64,000 bases of DNA from Trichobilharzia regenti (GCA_944472135.2 OX235270.1:116203842-116267841); one strand, 5' to 3'; shown: positions 31,801 to 42,314, counted from the stretch's first letter. Numbers and translations: made by a program. The notes: generated by a model not told the origin, from the sequence alone.

Positions 31801-32689
31801 TACGCAACACATACCCGCCTACTGTTTGTACTGTCAATGAACACGGGCTAACACTCTTACATAAATTCTTATCTATTAACGACACGGCCGCCCCTGTATC
31901 TATCAAACATACTACTTCTCGATCATTCACTCGCAACTTCGAATACAGAGCGCCTTTCTCAATAGCCCCCACTAAATCTAGGTTCATACGAAAGAAAGAA
32001 CAAGCATTATACCGTCTGAAATTTTTTCTTTTCCGCCTTTCTGGGCAGTATCTTCTCCAGTGTCCCGGCTTACCGCATTCAAAACACCGGTCTTTTCTAT
32101 CAGCCAACTTTAACGCCGCCACTTCCCGCTGCAATGCTTCAATTTTCTGCTCATACTCGTTTGGTTTTGGTTGGTCTATAGCGGCTACCGTTGTGCTCAG
32201 CAGCTGTCTGGTCACCTTCGCCAGCTCGCTAATATCCATCGGCTGCGTTGCGTTAACCAGTTGTAATCGCTGAGAAATGTGGTCTGGGACACTCTCGATG
32301 AATTGGGAAGACAGTAACTGCGCTTCTGATTCTTCATCTAAAGTGGGAAGTGCGCGTCGAAGTAGATTAGTCAGTTTCACCGCCAACACTAGCGGGTCTC
32401 CATCAGGTCCAAGCTTCATTGACCGGAACTGCTGCATTGCTAGCTGTCTGTCTGTTTCGCTGTCAAACTCGGAAACTAGTCGTTCAACCAATTTCTTCCA
32501 AGACGCTGTGCCATTTGACCTGTCTACGCTGTCATATGCAGCCTTCGCTCGGCCTCTCAACAGCGTCCCCAAGACAACTGCCTTCGCTGCCTGCTCCTTG
32601 ACACCCACCAGCTCAGCAACAGCCTCGAAGTCACGTAAGAAGCTCCTTATGTCTCCTTCTTCAAACGCAGCTGGCCACGGGATCTTCAT
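28850..32689 (-). CDS. Gag-Pol polyprotein, copy 1 (Ty3/gypsy)
   Basis: A single uninterrupted 1279-residue frame. Gag region with CCHC zinc knuckle CFECGKPGHWRRYC (202-215); aspartic protease LIDTGAA (D264-T-G); reverse transcriptase with FSVLDLRSGYWQ (D497) and catalytic YGDD (557-560). RNase H follows with CTDASD (D706), then integrase with an HHCC zinc site (H915, H919, C949, C952) and D980, D1040, E1076 (DD35E). A GPY/F-like module (KWEGPYTI) lies near the C terminus. All catalytic residues are present, so it could be functional. Gag and Pol share one frame with no frameshift or stop between them. The start codon lies 23 nt after the LTR. The frame runs 22 nt into the 3' LTR. Confidence 0.95.
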   Translation of the reverse strand: MKIPWPAAFEEGDIRSFLRDFEAVAELVGVKEQAAKAVVLGTLLRGRAKAAYDSVDRSNGTASWKKLVERLVSEFDSETDRQLAMQQFRSMKLGPDGDPLVLAVKLTNLLRRALPTLDEESEAQLLSSQFIESVPDHISQRLQLVNATQPMDISELAKVTRQLLSTTVAAIDQPKPNEYEQKIEALQREVAALKLADRKDRCFECGKPGHWRRYCPERRKRKNFRRYNACSFFRMNLDLVGAIEKGALYSKLRVNDREVVCLIDTGAAVSLIDKNLCKSVSPCSLTVQTVGGYVLRITGRSNCTVVVGGCEVTFPFIVVPELQRTILGADFLREIGAIIDTQANVVVTKYGHINMYETSEIAAIKLSTVHNVTELISKYDHLFTGDGDPYGYCDKVNHEIPLSDPKVRSFTTRRVPCHLEGEVERQVQEMLKDDIIEEADSPYNSPVLLVKKANGKYRFCVDFRQLNSMTELRPCAMPTVVETLDRLQGANVFSVLDLRSGYWQIPIKQGDRDKTAFIVGQTQYRFKRMPFGLAGAPFTFRRLMKLLLRNLKNVEVYGDDLVIYSQNENDHVNHVEAVLRRIEEFGLRVNKTKSQIAKKNVTLLGHKVGNGEIKPLPEKILTIKTIPAPNSKRKLRQFLGRAAFYSRFVKNFNEIAAPLYRLLGEPKFVWSEESQRTFDRIKQLLDHQQMTLKLPVPGRQFTVCTDASDYAIGAVLRQDEGIVEYASRVLTLAERKYSTIEKECLAMVWAVDKWRPYLLGRRFHIETDHKPLQFLKTARDPRGKLSRWMLRLQEYDFTISHVPGSENVLADLLSRPEDESELPEVAYGVHAVEQDPLRLARRQRLDDTLNTVIQVITNGIEVDQTTASKELTTLLRQRDRLRVNAYGTLTWRENDGSWLAVIPQSSRHDMIEECHQLAHTGVARTTDLLRQSMYWPGMREDVARYVLGCPRCQLMKGDRCIRPPLQSIPVTAIGDLWSVDVMGPFPQTSNGNQYLLVMTEHATRWVDAVAIPDQRARTVTDAVVRHIVADHGVPKTILTDQGPCFESEEFTSRLQQLGIKRIRTTPYHPQTNGLTERNNRTLKEWLASKGGNWETELPLILLTHRATTQETTKKSPFQLMYGRKPRLPVHNETWPMHQKWSTTKLKAERKEAVKNVIRKQRSDVMKSQMKERTQCITFAVGDQVKCRDRRYTVGGGLGSRKLLPKWEGPYTITKRRGQVYTIRRGDKQKRVNASQLQRWVQWDKPVSNNPQLEDVAPRRSERLRTKLFDGGTSVVRAGC
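28872..28886 (-). promoter_or_regulatory. Polypurine tract, copy 1
   Basis: In element sense GACGGGGGGACGAG abuts the 3' LTR. It is the expected primer for plus-strand DNA synthesis. It lies inside the end of the Gag-Pol frame. The same tract for copy 2 lies at 33039-33053. Confidence 0.75.
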
Positions 32690-32697
32690 TTTCTGGA

Positions 32698-32710
32698 GGC
32701 AGCGACACCA
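32698..32710 (-). promoter_or_regulatory. Primer-binding site, copy 1
   Basis: In element sense TGGTGTCGCTGCC starts 2 nt after the LTR and begins with TGG, as expected for pairing with a tRNA CCA end. The tRNA was not identified. The equivalent site of copy 2 is at 36865-36877. Confidence 0.65.
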
Positions 32711-32712
32711 AA

Positions 32713-32864
32713 TGTAACAACAGAAGACAAGGGCGAAGCAACAGATCGTTTTATTATGAAAATCAACACGTATTTATACATCTTTCAACTACATTATTAT
32801 AGACAAGCGCAGTCATCTGATTGGTTGTTTAGGTAGACAAACGCAGGCTTCTGATTGGTTGTTT

Positions 32865-32943
<79 letters not shown>

Positions 32944-33038
32944 AGGCTTGTTCATATTTTCTCACGGCCCATATTAGTGACCTAGACCTTAACGTAGATT
33001 AGTGCCAACCAATCGGCTAGCAGCCTGCTCTCACCACA
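32713..33038 (-). repeat. LTR (shared middle LTR)
   Basis: 326 bp. It serves as 5' LTR of copy 1 and 3' LTR of copy 2. It has an A74 run (32867-32940) preceded by GC where the left LTR has G only. Otherwise it matches the right LTR. Confidence 0.93.
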
Positions 33039-36000
33039 CTCGTCCCCCCGTCAAATAGCTTCGTGCGCAGACGTTCCGACCTTCTGGGTGCTACATCCTC
33101 TAGTTGAGGATTGTTACTGACCGGCTTGTCCCACTGTACCCATCTTTGGAGCTGACTGGCGTTAACTCGTTTCTGTTTATCACCTCTTCGGATGGTATAT
33201 ACTTGACCCCGTCTTTTTGTGATTGTGTATGGTCCTTCCCACTTTGGAAGGAGTTTCCGTGAACCTAGCCCGCCTCCAACTGTATATCTCCTGTCTCTAC
33301 ACTTCACTTGGTCCCCGACTGCAAAGGTAATGCACTGCGTCCTTTCTTTCATCTGAGACTTCATGACATCACTGCGCTGCTTCCGTATTACATTCTTGAC
33401 TGCCTCTTTCCTCTCTGCTTTTAATTTCGTCGTACTCCACTTTTGGTGCATGGGCCAGGTCTCATTGTGTACCGGTAATCGTGGTTTTCTACCATACATC
33501 AGTTGGAAGGGTGACTTCTTCGTTGTTTCCTGAGTGGTAGCGCGATGTGTTAGTAAAATCAGTGGAAGCTCCGTTTCCCAGTTCCCGCCCTTCGAGGCCA
33601 GCCACTCCTTCAGTGTACGGTTGTTTCTCTCCGTTAGGCCATTCGTTTGTGGATGGTATGGGGTCGTTCTGATCCTCTTGATGCCCAGCTGTTGCAAACG
33701 GGAAGTAAACTCTTCACTCTCGAAACAGGGACCTTGGTCTGTCAGTATTGTCTTCGGTACGCCGTGGTCTGCAACAATGTGTCTAACTACTGCATCTGTC
33801 ACGGTTCTTGCACGTTGGTCTGGGATTGCTACGGCGTCTACCCATCGTGTCGCGTGTTCCGTCATCACCAAGAGGTACTGATTACCATTGGATGTCTGAG
33901 GAAATGGACCCATGACATCTACGGACCACAAGTCACCTATCGCGGTAACTGGAATCGACTGAAGTGGTGGTCGTATACACCGGTCACCTTTCATCAGCTG
34001 GCACCGTGGACATCCAAGTACGTATCTTGCTACGTCTTCTCTCATACCTGGCCAGTACATACTTTGTCTTAGGAGATCGGTCGTTCTGGCCACGCCTGTA
34101 TGCGCTAGCTGGTGACATTCTTCTATCATGTCGTGGCGCGACGATTGAGGTATGACAGCCAGCCAGCTTCCGTCGTTCTCTCGCCAGGTCAGAGTCCCGT
34201 AGGCATTCACTCTGAGTCGATCCCTCTGTCTGAGTAGTGTGGTTAGCTCCTTACTCGCCGTAGTTTGATCCACTTCTATTCCGTTGGTGATCACCTGTAT
34301 TACTGTATTCAGCGTATCGTCCAACCTCTGCCTACGTGCAAGTCTTAGTGGGTCTTGTTCTACTGCATGCACTCCGTAAGCGACCTCGGGCAACTCAGAC
34401 TCATCTTCTGGTCTCGATAACAAATCTGCCAAGACATTTTCACTTCCAGGAACGTGTGAGATCGTAAAATCGTACTCCTGAAGACGCAACATCCACCGTG
34501 ACAACTTCCCCCGTGGGTCTCTCGCTGTCTTCAAAAATTGTAGCGGCTTATGATCAGTTTCGATGTGGAACCGCCGGCCGAGTAAATAAGGTCTCCATTT
34601 GTCGACTGCCCATACCATTGCTAAACATTCTTTTTCTATCGTTGAATACTTTCTCTCTGCGAGTGTCAAAACCCTACTGGCATACTCAACGATTCCCTCG
34701 TCCTGTCTTAGGACCGCACCTATAGCGTAGTCACTGGCATCTGTGCACACTGTGAACTGTCTTCCTGGCACAGGTAGTTTTAGCGTCATTTGTTGGTGGT
34801 CGAGCAGCTGTTTAATTCTGTCGAATGTCCTCTGCGATTCTTCCGACCAAACAAACTTTGGCTCACCTAGTAGCCTGTATAGAGGGGCTGCTATCTCATT
34901 GAAGTTCTTCACGAAGCGGCTATAAAACGCTGCTCTACCCAAGAATTGTCTCAGTTTTCTCTTTGAATTCGGGGCTGGAATCGTTTTAATCGTCAAAATT
35001 TTCTCCGGCAGTGGTTTAATCTCACCATTTCCCACTTTATGTCCCAACAGAGTAACATTCTTTTTGGCTATCTGGGACTTGGTTTTGTTGACGCGTAGTC
35101 CAAACTCTTCGATGCGTCGCAGCACGGCTTCTACATGGTTGACGTGATCGTTTTCGTTTTGACTGTATATGACGAGATCATCACCATAAACCTCCACGTT
35201 TTTCAAGTTCCTAAGTAATAGCTTCATCAGTCGTCTGAACGTAAACGGTGCACCTGCTAGTCCAAACGGCATGCGTTTAAATCGATATTGTGTCTGACCC
35301 ACGATGAAAGCCGTCTTATCTCTATCACCTTGTTTTATCGGTATCTGCCAGTATCCTGAGCGAAGATCGAGAACCGAAAACACATTCGCACCTTGTAGGC
35401 GATCTAAAGTTTCTACCACTGTTGGCATGGCACACGGTCTTAACTCTGTCATACTGTTTAACTGTCGAAAATCAACACAGAATCTATACTTCCCATTCGC
35501 TTTTTTTACTAACAGCACTGGAGAGTTGTACGGGCTATCAGCTTCCTCAATAATGTCATCTTTTAACATCTCTTGCACTTGTCGCTCCACTTCGCCTTCC
35601 AGATGACATGGAACTCTTCGCGTTGTAAATGACCTTACTTTCGGATCACTTAACGGAATTTCATGATTCACCTTATCGCAATAACCGTATGGGTCGCCAT
35701 CTCCAGTGAACAGATGATCGTATTTACTAATTAACTCTGTCACATTGTGTACCGTCGACAGCTTAATCGCTGCTATCTCGCTGGTCTCATACATGTTGAT
35801 ATGCCCGTATTTCGTGACCACCACGTTCGCTTGCGTGTCGATTATGGCACCAATCTCACGCAGAAAATCCGCTCCTAATATCGTTCGCTGTAGTTCGGGT
35901 ACAACAATGAAAGGAAACGTCACCTCGCAGCCACCAACAACGACCGTACAGTTCGATCTACCCGTTATACGCAACACATACCCGCCTACTGTTTGTACTG

Positions 36001-36856
36001 TCAATGAACACGGGCTAACACTCTTACATAAATTCTTATCTATTAACGACACGGCCGCCCCTGTATCTATCAAACATACTACTTCTCGATCATTCACTCG
36101 CAACTTCGAATACAGAGCGCCTTTCTCAATAGCCCCCACTAAATCTAGGTTCATACGAAAGAAAGAACAAGCATTATACCGTCTGAAATTTTTTCTTTTC
36201 CGCCTTTCTGGGCAGTATCTTCTCCAGTGTCCCGGCTTACCGCATTCAAAACACCGGTCTTTTCTATCAGCCAACTTTAACGCCGCCACTTCCCGCTGCA
36301 ATGCTTCAATTTTCTGCTCATACTCGTTTGGTTTTGGTTGGTCTATAGCGGCTACCGTTGTGCTCAGCAGCTGTCTGGTCACCTTCGCCAGCTCGCTAAT
36401 ATCCATCGGCTGCGTTGCGTTAACCAGTTGTAATCGCTGAGAAATGTGGTCTGGGACACTCTCGATGAATTGGGAAGACAGTAACTGCGCTTCTGATTCT
36501 TCATCTAAAGTGGGAAGTGCGCGTCGAAGTAGATTAGTCAGTTTCACCGCCAACACTAGCGGGTCTCCATCAGGTCCAAGCTTCATTGACCGGAACTGCT
36601 GCATTGCTAGCTGTCTGTCTGTTTCGCTGTCAAACTCGGAAACTAGTCGTTCAACCAATTTCTTCCAAGACGCTGTGCCATTTGACCTGTCTACGCTGTC
36701 ATATGCAGCCTTCGCTCGGCCTCTCAACAGCGTCCCCAAGACAACTGCCTTCGCTGCCTGCTCCTTGACACCCACCAGCTCAGCAACAGCCTCGAAGTCA
36801 CGTAAGAAGCTCCTTATGTCTCCTTCTTCAAACGCAGCTGGCCACGGGATCTTCAT
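33017..36856 (-). CDS. Gag-Pol polyprotein, copy 2 (Ty3/gypsy)
   Basis: Translates to exactly the same 1279 residues as copy 1, with the same CCHC, DTG, YGDD, RNase H and DD35E residues. The one nucleotide difference I found (35390 A versus 31223 G) is silent in a glycine codon. Both copies could be expressed from the LTR to their right on this map. Confidence 0.95.
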   Translation of the reverse strand: MKIPWPAAFEEGDIRSFLRDFEAVAELVGVKEQAAKAVVLGTLLRGRAKAAYDSVDRSNGTASWKKLVERLVSEFDSETDRQLAMQQFRSMKLGPDGDPLVLAVKLTNLLRRALPTLDEESEAQLLSSQFIESVPDHISQRLQLVNATQPMDISELAKVTRQLLSTTVAAIDQPKPNEYEQKIEALQREVAALKLADRKDRCFECGKPGHWRRYCPERRKRKNFRRYNACSFFRMNLDLVGAIEKGALYSKLRVNDREVVCLIDTGAAVSLIDKNLCKSVSPCSLTVQTVGGYVLRITGRSNCTVVVGGCEVTFPFIVVPELQRTILGADFLREIGAIIDTQANVVVTKYGHINMYETSEIAAIKLSTVHNVTELISKYDHLFTGDGDPYGYCDKVNHEIPLSDPKVRSFTTRRVPCHLEGEVERQVQEMLKDDIIEEADSPYNSPVLLVKKANGKYRFCVDFRQLNSMTELRPCAMPTVVETLDRLQGANVFSVLDLRSGYWQIPIKQGDRDKTAFIVGQTQYRFKRMPFGLAGAPFTFRRLMKLLLRNLKNVEVYGDDLVIYSQNENDHVNHVEAVLRRIEEFGLRVNKTKSQIAKKNVTLLGHKVGNGEIKPLPEKILTIKTIPAPNSKRKLRQFLGRAAFYSRFVKNFNEIAAPLYRLLGEPKFVWSEESQRTFDRIKQLLDHQQMTLKLPVPGRQFTVCTDASDYAIGAVLRQDEGIVEYASRVLTLAERKYSTIEKECLAMVWAVDKWRPYLLGRRFHIETDHKPLQFLKTARDPRGKLSRWMLRLQEYDFTISHVPGSENVLADLLSRPEDESELPEVAYGVHAVEQDPLRLARRQRLDDTLNTVIQVITNGIEVDQTTASKELTTLLRQRDRLRVNAYGTLTWRENDGSWLAVIPQSSRHDMIEECHQLAHTGVARTTDLLRQSMYWPGMREDVARYVLGCPRCQLMKGDRCIRPPLQSIPVTAIGDLWSVDVMGPFPQTSNGNQYLLVMTEHATRWVDAVAIPDQRARTVTDAVVRHIVADHGVPKTILTDQGPCFESEEFTSRLQQLGIKRIRTTPYHPQTNGLTERNNRTLKEWLASKGGNWETELPLILLTHRATTQETTKKSPFQLMYGRKPRLPVHNETWPMHQKWSTTKLKAERKEAVKNVIRKQRSDVMKSQMKERTQCITFAVGDQVKCRDRRYTVGGGLGSRKLLPKWEGPYTITKRRGQVYTIRRGDKQKRVNASQLQRWVQWDKPVSNNPQLEDVAPRRSERLRTKLFDGGTSVVRAGC

Positions 36857-36864
36857 TTTCTGGA

Positions 36865-36877
36865 GGCAGCGACACCA
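36865..36877 (-). promoter_or_regulatory. Primer-binding site, copy 2
   Basis: TGGTGTCGCTGCC in element sense, 2 nt after the 5' LTR and 8 nt before the Gag-Pol start codon. The leader is therefore extremely short. Confidence 0.65.
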
Positions 36878-36879
36878 AA

Positions 36880-37027
36880 TGTAACAACAGAAGACAAGGG
36901 CGAAGCAACAGATCGTTTTATTATGAAAATCAACACGTATTTATACATCTTTCAACTACATTATTATAGACAAGCGCAGTCATCTGATTGGTTGTTTAGG
37001 TAGACAAACGCAGGCTTCTGATTGGTT

Positions 37028-37098
<71 letters not shown>

Positions 37099-37193
37099 AG
37101 GCTTGTTCATATTTTCTCACGGCCCATATTAGTGACCTAGACCTTAACGTAGATTAGTGCCAACCAATCGGCTAGCAGCCTGCTCTCACCACA
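36880..37193 (-). repeat. LTR (5' LTR of the array)
   Basis: 314 bp, shorter than the other two only because the A run is 64 nt (37032-37095) and the bases before it are lost. As the outermost 5' LTR it should carry the promoter for the array. TG...CA boundaries are followed by the CCAG target duplication. Confidence 0.93.
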
Positions 37194-37197
37194 CCAG

Positions 37198-38335
37198 TGT
37201 AACTTTGATGTTTAGTTCAAGCAATGCGAGGACCCCTTCGAAGTGGGTTTTACTAACCAACAAGATTACTTGAAGATATAGTTTCTGCTTTGGAAATTAG
37301 GTACATTGGAAGAGACCAACGTGATCTCACCTTTGATGCAACAGTTTATGTCCATCAATCCTTGATATAAGTCTTCGAAGTTCATTATGAACAAAAATGA
37401 TTTCTTTACCCACATTATTATCACTAATCATAAGTATTAACGACTTACATCAGCGACGGACGATCCATTTAAAGTAATGACACCAATTTCCAGCCTACAT
37501 TTATCTACATTCACTGGCGGAGGTATGGAGTTACTAAACAGACGGTATCACTAAAAGGCATCTCTTGATAAAATCGAAGACTGGCGAACTCTTAGAGTGA
37601 TACTCACTGGGTTCTTTGAGGATACGACGTCGTTCTGGAATATATACAGTCTTCCAGACATCTCTCAGAATCACTTTCTGAGCAGGCGTCCTCTTCGTTT
37701 GTCCACAGTTTTGATTATAAGGATGGTCTTGAAGCTAAGGTAGTAGAGGACCTGGCCAGTAGTTCTGGAGACAACTGGTCGAAAACCCAGCAGGATTCAT
37801 GTTTTAACACCACCTTTAATTATAATTCATTTCACATTTTCCCTTCGAAAATTGTTATCTACCACCCTCACAGTGTATTTTCTGAACTGATTGTGTTTCT
37901 ATGTCCTAGTTCTAGTTTTCTGCAGCTGAGATGAAATACTTATATATTACACCTCATAAGTCAGTTATTTAGTTTCACATTGGTATTAAAAAGACACTGC
38001 GTTTGTTACTTTCAGTTTGTGTAATTCCCTTTGGGTTTCTCAAGTTTTAATCGAATAGAGATATCATTCAACGAATATTTAAACATTTATACTAACTTTA
38101 ATCGAGATTCCACCCAAAAAATTTCACAAATAACCGCCACCATGTGGAAACTCGACGTGTCAAACTTATATTTGTATAAATACCAATGGAATTTTGCTGA
38201 CTAGCAAAGAATAATAATCATAACGTACTCTGAGAGTGATGAAAAACATCATATTCTGCTTGTCATGCTCAAACTTATCATTACAATTTGTTGAGAATTC
38301 AAAGCATTTGGGAAAATTAACTATAGAACTTAGTG
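37198..38335. other. Anonymous AT-rich DNA
   Basis: No supported gene or element between the LTR array and the second inverted-repeat element. Frames are short and broken. Confidence 0.45.
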
Positions 38336-39600
38336 AATCATATGAACTGTCGTCAAGATTTGACAGAATAGTTCTAAATTATTTGAGCGCCGAGTGAGAA
38401 GTAGACATTTGTGAAAAATTATATTTGTAAAATCTCAGCCAGATTGAAATGAATAATTCCGACGTTTTGTTCGCCAATCTGGTCCGAACTTCTTCAGGGA
38501 AATTAATCGAAATTAACATAACAGAGGTTTATATATAAAAGGAACATCTCTTGTTTTTAAAAACACTTTGTCCAATCATGGGTCATAAAACAAATATTAA
38601 CAAGTATAATAAACGAAAGATTGTATGAGCTATGATCAAAATTTGACCTCAGACTTACAAATATTGATCTACCTTTGTTAAACACTTTAAACACAGTGTG
38701 TATGTGTGTGAGCGGATAAACAGTTGTAAAACAATGTCTTAACGTCTCCATAAGTAGATATAGACAGTCGGGAAACTTTGACCAAGTATTATTAGTTAGT
38801 GATGCATATCCATTCTTATTTATTAATCAGGATTTCCTATGCGTCAGCTAACATCACACCTTCATGTCTGTTCAAACTGTTAGTATCTAGAATTTTATGA
38901 TTAGACGTATTTTCAAAATTATGGTGTTTAGGATTAGAGTTTAGTTGAAGCACCCCGTCAAACTTATTACTTTGTCTTCTTTCTCAATACTGGGCTGATT
39001 TATTCGACCTGTTGGAGTTGTCAGTTGACTGGACAGCTACAGATTTAGGATACGCATTCTGTTGCAGACAACGGAGAGTGGAAACACGATGATTGTGCCA
39101 ATTACATAGTTTCTTTTTTGTTAATTTAATTCGATTGCAAAATAAATCAACAGACATGAAGGTATGATGTTAGCTGACGCATAGGAAATCCTGAATAATA
39201 AATAAGAATGGATATGCATCACTAACTAATAATACTTGGTCAAAGTTTCCCGACTGTCTATATCTACTTATGGAGACGTTAAGACATTGTTTTACAACTG
39301 TTTATCCGCTCACACACATACACACTGTGTTTAAAGTGTTTAACAAAGGTAGATCAATATTTGTAAGTCTGAGGTCAAATTTTGATCATAGCTCATACAA
39401 TCTTTCGTTTATTATACTTGTTAATATTTGTTTTATGACTCATGACTGGACAAAGTTTTTAAAAACAAGAGATGTTCCTTCTATATATAAACCTCCATTA
39501 TGCTAATTTCGATTAATTTCCCTGAAGAAGTTCGGACCAGATAGCCGAACAAAACGTTGGAATTATTCATTTCAATCTGGCTGAGATTTTACAAATATAA
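38336..39600. mobile_element. Inverted-repeat element, copy 2 (about 453 bp arms)
   Basis: Arms 38419-38872 and 39149-39600 flank a 276 bp spacer that is homologous to, and in the same orientation as, the spacer of copy 1 (21383-21655). The extra tail (CTCACTCGGCGCTCAAAT in element sense) lies on the left here (38336-38418) but on the right in copy 1. The hammerhead-like motifs read CGAACAAAACGT, so G12 of the GAAA core is lost. The 105-codon spacer frame of copy 1 is disrupted. Confidence 0.65.
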
Positions 39601-41578
39601 TATTTTACAAAGAATTTAGAAATCATTTAGAATCTTTCATGCAAGTGATCTGACTACTTATGAGTAGCATAATTTTGTATGACAAATTAACTGTTCAGAG
39701 GAGATTACGGATAAACAAGGCATATATATGGAGAATGATTCAAGGAGCTATACTTGTTAGAAACAGTGTGAGAAGATTGGTGGGATTTGTTGGGTAATAG
39801 TTTCTTTCTTGGTGCATACCACAGTTCCATGCTCCTTGTACTTTCTGGCCCTCTGATACTGATTAGGAAGTCAAGAAGATGCAGCTGTTGATGGAAATAT
39901 AATGTTCCTTTTACAGATATTTTGAGGGATCGACTTCCACATTGTAAGGAGTTCAAAAAGTAGCAACGACATTTACATTTACATGAGCACTCAAAGGTTT
40001 TCTGTTCATCACCCACCTTTAATTTCTGAGTTTTTCCCCACTGTTAGTACTATTCCACAGGTATGTTTTTCAGCTTCTCTTAATTCTGTAACCACTGCTA
40101 GCGACTTTACCCACAGAAACACCCTTCAGAGACTCCTAAAACTACTCTGGGAGCTTCATACTAAGGCCTTTAGAGTCCGAGGCTAGTGCTGAATTTGACT
40201 ACAGGCCAGTACTCTGAAATTTGGGGTTTGTGTGTTTGCAGTGAATTCGAAACACGCATAAAAGTCGGAAGTTTTGTTATTTACCAAGTCTCACCTGATC
40301 AACAGAATCTACAGAACTCACCTGACAGGTTTCCAAAAATTCTCCGGCTGGTTCGTCTGGACTTGGTGGTGTGAGAGCTGAGCTCTAAGAAAATCGTATA
40401 TGTGCTGGCTGACTGCAGGGATCCCTAAGAAGAAGGGAGAGATAATAACACTCATCAATACCTTTCCATAATCTTCTCTTTTGAACTGACTGACTGTAAT
40501 TCGGGCATGAATACTATCAAAAGCTGACTATTTTGTTGTTCAAATTGGAAACCTGAGATGTAGTTATCTCAGTAGGAAATTGTACTGAACATGTAGGGGA
40601 ACTAAGATATTTCGAGAAATATATTGAGGGTGTCTCAGAAGTCCCATGACTACTAACAGAAAACTATGTTTATAGTATGCTATTCAGACAACCGCTTTTA
40701 TCTGACCAACGCTAATTTCGAACGTAAGGAGGAACACTGTCATACCTCGCGGCTACTAACATCAATCCAACAACAGAAAATTAGATCACCTAGCTATGAG
40801 TTATCCACGAAGTTGGATGTAGAAAATTACTACTTCATGTGGAATATCCATGAAGACTCCGACCATTCATTAGATGGTGCGCTTGTATGCCTAAATCTGA
40901 ATGGTTGTAGAAGATAAGTGGCTGAGGTGCGCTGTCTTCCCCAACTACTTGATGCCAACATGAAGTCTGTTTTATGCAGGAGATAACCAGACGCAATTTC
41001 GTGTATGACGAAAATGATCATCCTGAGGAAGTTAAATGTCACGTACAAGGCTATTGATAACCTGGAGGTAAAACTTCATTTTTTTCCGAACTGACAAGTT
41101 TTGAGTACAATCCAGACAGGCTACAAATTTAATTAGGAGCGGCAACTGCTCAAGAGTTTTTCGCAGCGGTCATGAATTGTGACGAAGACGAAAGATATGG
41201 AAAAGACATCAGAAGCAGAAATTACTCATCAGCCATTTAGGTTTATTAGCGAAACAGGCTCTAAGAAATTATTATTACGTATGAAGCGATTTCTGAAAAG
41301 AATGAAACTTTAATAACTTTTCATAGAATTTAATCAGAGTGTGAGGTATTCTGAAGAGCAGAGCATAACGCCTTTAGATAAACGACAGCTACCACCTATT
41401 CTGCCCTTGCCTGAATGTGATGCAGACAGGTTTTCCAACTGTAGCTGTTTATGAAGAAGCTGTCCCTAATATAAAACGAGGCTAAGGAGCAGAAGGTGAT
41501 AATATGTCTTTAGAGGTATTTAGTTTTGGTGCTTATTGGAACAGCTGTCTTCAGATTACAACACTGTATCACTGAATA
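39601..41578. other. Anonymous DNA
   Basis: No supported gene. Frames at 39705-40016 (minus) and 40666-40917 (plus) are open but show no motif I can name and no convincing splice context. The first could be a decayed Penelope-like thumb region, but similarity is too weak to claim. Confidence 0.4.
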
Positions 41579-42163
41579 AAGAAACACATTCATCAACCTG
41601 AAATCAATCTGGAAATCTTCGTCACTCAGCCACATCAACAACAAAATTCGGTCGGATTTTCAATACAAACGTCAAGCCAGTCAGTTCTTCTATACGAATC
41701 AGAAACTTGGCGGGCGGGCGGGTCACAAAGAATATTTCCAACAGCCTGTTGCAGACGTTACCTTTATCAACAACTAATTGTCTTCGCTCTATGCTGAAGA
41801 TCAGATGGCCGGGTCTGAAAGAATCACCAACAAGAAACTATGGGAACAGGCAAAACAAGAACCAATCGCCAACCAACAAATATGCAGGAAAAAGTGAAGG
41901 TGGATTGAACATTCGCCGAGGAGGCCGCTGGGTGATATCGCGCGCGCGTCAGGCCATTGGTCGAGTGGAACCCGAAAGGGAAGCACGCGGCGAGTGGGAC
42001 GTCAGTGCAAGGGTGACATGGAGGAGATGGTGTGAAGAGGAGTTGAAAGAGCATGGACTAACATGGAGGCAGGTGAAAAGTACAGCAGAAGACAGAAGTA
42101 AGTGAAGTTGAAGCCCTATGTTCCACTAGGAAACCAAGGGGGCAATAATATAATAATAATAAT
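41579..42163 (+). mobile_element. RTE-type LINE (family A) 3' fragment, plus strand
   Basis: Encodes [11 protein letters not shown] and [20 protein letters not shown] in shifted frames. It ends GAAGCCCTATGTTCCACTAGG then a TAATAATAAT tail (about 42147-42163). Nearly identical to the minus-strand copy at 27935-28487. Confidence 0.8.
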
Positions 42164-42275
42164 CACTGAATAAAGTAGTCAACTGCCCTCACTGTGAAGC
42201 TACTTGATACCACTGCCTTACTGATCCCAACAAAAATATGAAATGTACTCCTATGACTTCCTAATGAATTTCTAT

Positions 42276-42278
<3 letters not shown>

Positions 42279-42312
<34 letters not shown>
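42279..42312. repeat. (CA)n microsatellite
   Basis: 17 CA units without interruption. The surrounding 42165-42760 is anonymous AT-rich DNA. Confidence 0.95.

Positions 42313-42314
<2 letters not shown>

Larger units (their letters stand above)
28546..37193 (-). mobile_element. Ty3/gypsy LTR retrotransposon, tandem (LTR-body-LTR-body-LTR)
   Basis: Three LTRs (28546-28871, 32713-33038, 36880-37193) alternate with two bodies, both read on the minus strand. LTR starts are exactly 4167 bp apart. The array is flanked by the 4 bp direct repeat CCAG (28542-28545 and 37194-37197), typical of Ty3/gypsy integration. It therefore entered once and later gained a unit, most simply by unequal exchange between LTRs. 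The bodies differ at one position that I found (31223 G versus 35390 A, silent). Such identity means either a very recent event or an assembly duplication. Order protease-RT-RNaseH-integrase places it in Ty3/gypsy. Schistosome families of this class include Boudicca, Saci and Gulliver; I do not assign one. Confidence 0.95.

Noticed and set aside
29367..32717. Plus-strand open frames opposite Gag-Pol (for example 31578-32273, 231 codons; 29480-29905, 141 codons)
   Set aside because: They are antisense shadows of the conserved minus-strand frame, and identical shadows occur in the second copy.
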